A DNA stretch of 64,000 nucleotides, taken from the NCBI RefSeq assembly GCF_014635865.1, contig NZ_BMDQ01000001.1, positions 62,001 to 126,000 on the forward strand. Reading direction: 5' to 3'. Source of the DNA: Winogradskyella haliclonae (GTDB lineage Bacteria > Bacteroidota > Bacteroidia > Flavobacteriales > Flavobacteriaceae). The translations under genes were made by a program, and so were the position numbers. Below are positions 62,392-64,000 of the stretch, piece by piece (position 1 is the stretch's first letter; each line of letters begins with the position of its first letter). The notes beneath the pieces were generated by a model that was given only the letters and a program-made list of their open reading frames with translations, had not been told where the DNA came from and did no database searches.

Positions 62392-63174
62392 ATGAAATCT
62401 TTGTTTTATCTTATTTTTTGTTTTTCATTTTTTGCTTTTGCCCAAGATGAGATTCAACTTCAGTTTGAAGCATCTATAGACTTAAAAGCCAAAGATGTTT
62501 TTGGCGTAGATACTTTTGGCACACTATATTACTCTGATGACAACCAGAGTTTTTATAAAAAATCGGCAGATACAACTATTAGCTATGCTAATTTTCAATT
62601 AGGCAAAATTACCTCAGCCAACACCTTTAACCCATTAAAAATAAATCTGTTTTACCAGGATTTTAATACCGTAATTATTTTAGACAACCGATTAGCAGAA
62701 ATCACTAAAGTAGATTTCAATACAATACAAGACTACAAAAACGTATCATTTGTTTCTACTGGCTATGACAATACACTTTGGCTTTTTAATCAAGACTTAC
62801 AACAACTTGAGTTATATGATTACCTAAATAATAAGACTCGTGTAAAAACTGTGCCTATACAGTCTCAGGTATTAGATTTAAAAAGTGATTATAACTACTG
62901 CTACTTACTTACAGAGAAACATCTTTATATATACAGTTATTTTGGAAGTTTAATCCATAAAATTGAAAACAAAGGCTATACAGAAATGGCATTTAGCAAA
63001 GCTAATCTAGTTTTAAAGAAAGAGAATGCGTTGTTTTTGCTACCAAAAAACAGTATTACTATAAAACCATTAAAAACTTCAGATTTGTTAATAAATCAGT
63101 TTTTGGTAACCAATGAAACCTTGTATATTTACAACGACGAAAAGCTACGTCGCTACCAATTAAAATCACAATAA
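62392..63174 (+). CDS. secreted protein, beta-propeller-like, function unknown
   Basis: 260 residues from ATG 62392, giving a signal peptide (MKSLFYLIFCFSFFAFAQ); the frame is open 11 codons further to a TTG. The body consists of repeated short beta stretches ending in Tyr/Phe-Asp (FGVDTFGTLYYSDD, NTLWLFNQDLQQLELYDYL, CYLLTEKHLYIYSYFG), which look like WD/NHL-type blades. It precedes the deoxynucleoside kinase by 3 bp. No functional assignment. Confidence 0.8.
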   Translation: MKSLFYLIFCFSFFAFAQDEIQLQFEASIDLKAKDVFGVDTFGTLYYSDDNQSFYKKSADTTISYANFQLGKITSANTFNPLKINLFYQDFNTVIILDNRLAEITKVDFNTIQDYKNVSFVSTGYDNTLWLFNQDLQQLELYDYLNNKTRVKTVPIQSQVLDLKSDYNYCYLLTEKHLYIYSYFGSLIHKIENKGYTEMAFSKANLVLKKENALFLLPKNSITIKPLKTSDLLINQFLVTNETLYIYNDEKLRRYQLKSQ

Positions 63175-63177
63175 ATT

Positions 63178-63792
63178 ATGCATGTTGCTATTGCGGGGAA
63201 TATCGGCGCAGGAAAAACTACGCTCACAAAATTACTAGCCAAACATTACAAATGGGAAGCGCAACTTGAAGATGTTGTAGACAATCCATATCTAGATGAT
63301 TTTTATAACCAGATGGAGCGCTGGAGCTTTAATTTACAAGTCTATTTCTTAAATAGTAGATTCCGTCAAGTCAATCAAATTCAACAAGGAAAAAAAGATA
63401 TTATACAAGATAGAACCATCTATGAAGATGCTTTTATTTTTGCACCTAATCTACATGCAATGGGTCTAATGACCAATCGTGATTTTGAAAATTACTCATC
63501 TCTTTTTGAGCTAATGGAATCTTTTGTAAAAGGTCCAGATTTATTAATTTACCTGCGTAGTTCTATTCCAAATTTGGTTGCTCAAATTCATAAGAGAGGA
63601 CGTGACTACGAAAACACGATTAGTATTGATTATTTAAGTCGACTTAATGAGCGTTACGAAGCCTGGATTAGTAAATACACTAAAGGCAACCTTTTAATTA
63701 TTGATGTAGACGACCTAGATTTTGTTTCAAATCCCGAAGATTTAGGAGGCATTATTAATAAAATTGATGCAGAAATTAACGGTTTGTTTTAA
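63178..63792 (+). CDS. deoxynucleoside kinase
   Basis: 204 residues, dNK/dGK-type P-loop kinase. Phosphorylates deoxyadenosine/deoxyguanosine or related nucleosides. Seen: P-loop GNIGAGKTTL, the ERWSFNLQVYFL helix, the QDRTIYEDAFIFA catalytic DR region, and the lid IHKRGRDYENTIS. ATG at 63178, 3 bp after the previous stop. Substrate range is not readable by eye. The 144 bp that follow show no clear terminator. Confidence 0.9.
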   Translation: MHVAIAGNIGAGKTTLTKLLAKHYKWEAQLEDVVDNPYLDDFYNQMERWSFNLQVYFLNSRFRQVNQIQQGKKDIIQDRTIYEDAFIFAPNLHAMGLMTNRDFENYSSLFELMESFVKGPDLLIYLRSSIPNLVAQIHKRGRDYENTISIDYLSRLNERYEAWISKYTKGNLLIIDVDDLDFVSNPEDLGGIINKIDAEINGLF

Positions 63793-63936
63793 GATTACTC
63801 TTAGTTATTTTTTAATTAATTAAAATCATAGGCTCAAAACCTATACAATAACTATACAGCTATGACTTAGTTGTAATATGCCATTGTTGTTTTACGTACA
63901 AAGATTGTAACTTACAGAATCTAAACAATTCACCAA

Positions 63937-64000
63937 ATGGCAAATCGAAAGATTGAAATCGCAAAACTATCAGAACTTAAAGATAAGCAACCTGCTTATG
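63937..64000 (+). CDS. start of a gene cut by the window end, possibly Rieske-type 2Fe-2S protein
   Basis: ATG 63937 opens a frame of 21 full codons (MANRKIEIAKLSELKDKQPAY) before the window ends. The start resembles small Rieske/nitrite-reductase-like ferredoxins of flavobacteria, but the cluster-binding motifs would lie beyond the edge. The assignment is weak. Confidence 0.45.
   Translation, partial: MANRKIEIAKLSELKDKQPAY

Noticed and set aside
1-64000. tRNA, rRNA, CRISPR arrays, insertion sequences, prophage or integrated element ends
   Set aside because: I looked for clover-leaf-like GTTCRANNC blocks, spaced repeat arrays, transposase/integrase motifs and flanking direct repeats and saw none. 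A tool-based scan could still find a short element that I missed.

Overview
The window is chromosomal DNA of a low-GC marine-type member of the Flavobacteriaceae (Bacteroidota). The evidence is the gliding-motility genes gldA, gldB and gldC, three GLPGLI-family proteins, two SusC-like/OMP beta-barrel receptors, DUF3857 transglutaminase-like proteins, a DnaG of the flavobacterial type, and many promoters with the Bacteroidota -7 element TAnnTTTG. No rRNA, tRNA, CRISPR array, insertion sequence or prophage is visible. The genus cannot be fixed from sequence reading alone.

Layout. (1) 1-8.3 kb: a minus-strand phenylacetate operon, tetR > paaE-paaA-paaB-paaC-paaD-paaG > a PLP-dependent dehydratase cut by the window edge. 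A perfect 20-bp palindrome sits on the predicted paaE transcription start and is the likely TetR operator. A biopterin-dependent aromatic amino acid hydroxylase with a long C-terminal extension and a rhodanese are transcribed divergently. (2) 8.4-13.8 kb: two paralogous secreted proteins that both start with TTG, a DUF4230 protein, gldC-gldB, nadE, and a NarL-type regulator whose phospho-acceptor Asp is Glu. (3) 13.8-21.1 kb: dnaG (no zinc ligands), a GNAT pseudogene with two lesions, an AraC/VOC/lipoprotein/DUF3052 accessory group, an outer-membrane protein, and an ECF sigma factor with its membrane partner. (4) 21.3-31.7 kb: a housekeeping run on the minus strand, rsgA-dtd-two DUF3857 proteins-mazG-aroA-queA-rlmN-polyprenyl synthase. 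(5) 32.2-36.4 kb: pheA-aminotransferase-tyrA-aroF/chorismate mutase operon, preceded by a short leader ORF with eight aromatic codons out of nine, an antiterminator arm and an intrinsic terminator. This looks like a classic translational attenuator. (6) 36.4-49.3 kb: gldA, two envelope proteins, then the methionine operon metY-metX-hom-metH(N)-metH(C)-metF under a SAM-I riboswitch, facing metK under a SAM-II riboswitch. (7) 49.3-62.3 kb: an M28 peptidase, then a repeated GLPGLI/outer-membrane-receptor cluster, headed by a divergent histidine kinase/OmpR-type regulator pair. Three 10-bp-spaced GTTAA repeats lie midway between the two promoters. (8) 62.4-64 kb: a secreted protein, a deoxynucleoside kinase and the start of one more gene.

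How the genes work together. Phenylalanine flow is covered at several points: synthesis under aromatic attenuation, hydroxylation to tyrosine, and the ring-epoxidase/isomerase steps of phenylacetate breakdown. Methionine synthesis and SAM production are both under SAM-responsive RNA, but of two different structural classes that share one intergenic region. The least explained unit is the GLPGLI/receptor/two-component cluster at 51-62 kb. By-eye sequence comparison supports internal duplication and a shared regulator, but no function can be assigned from sequence.
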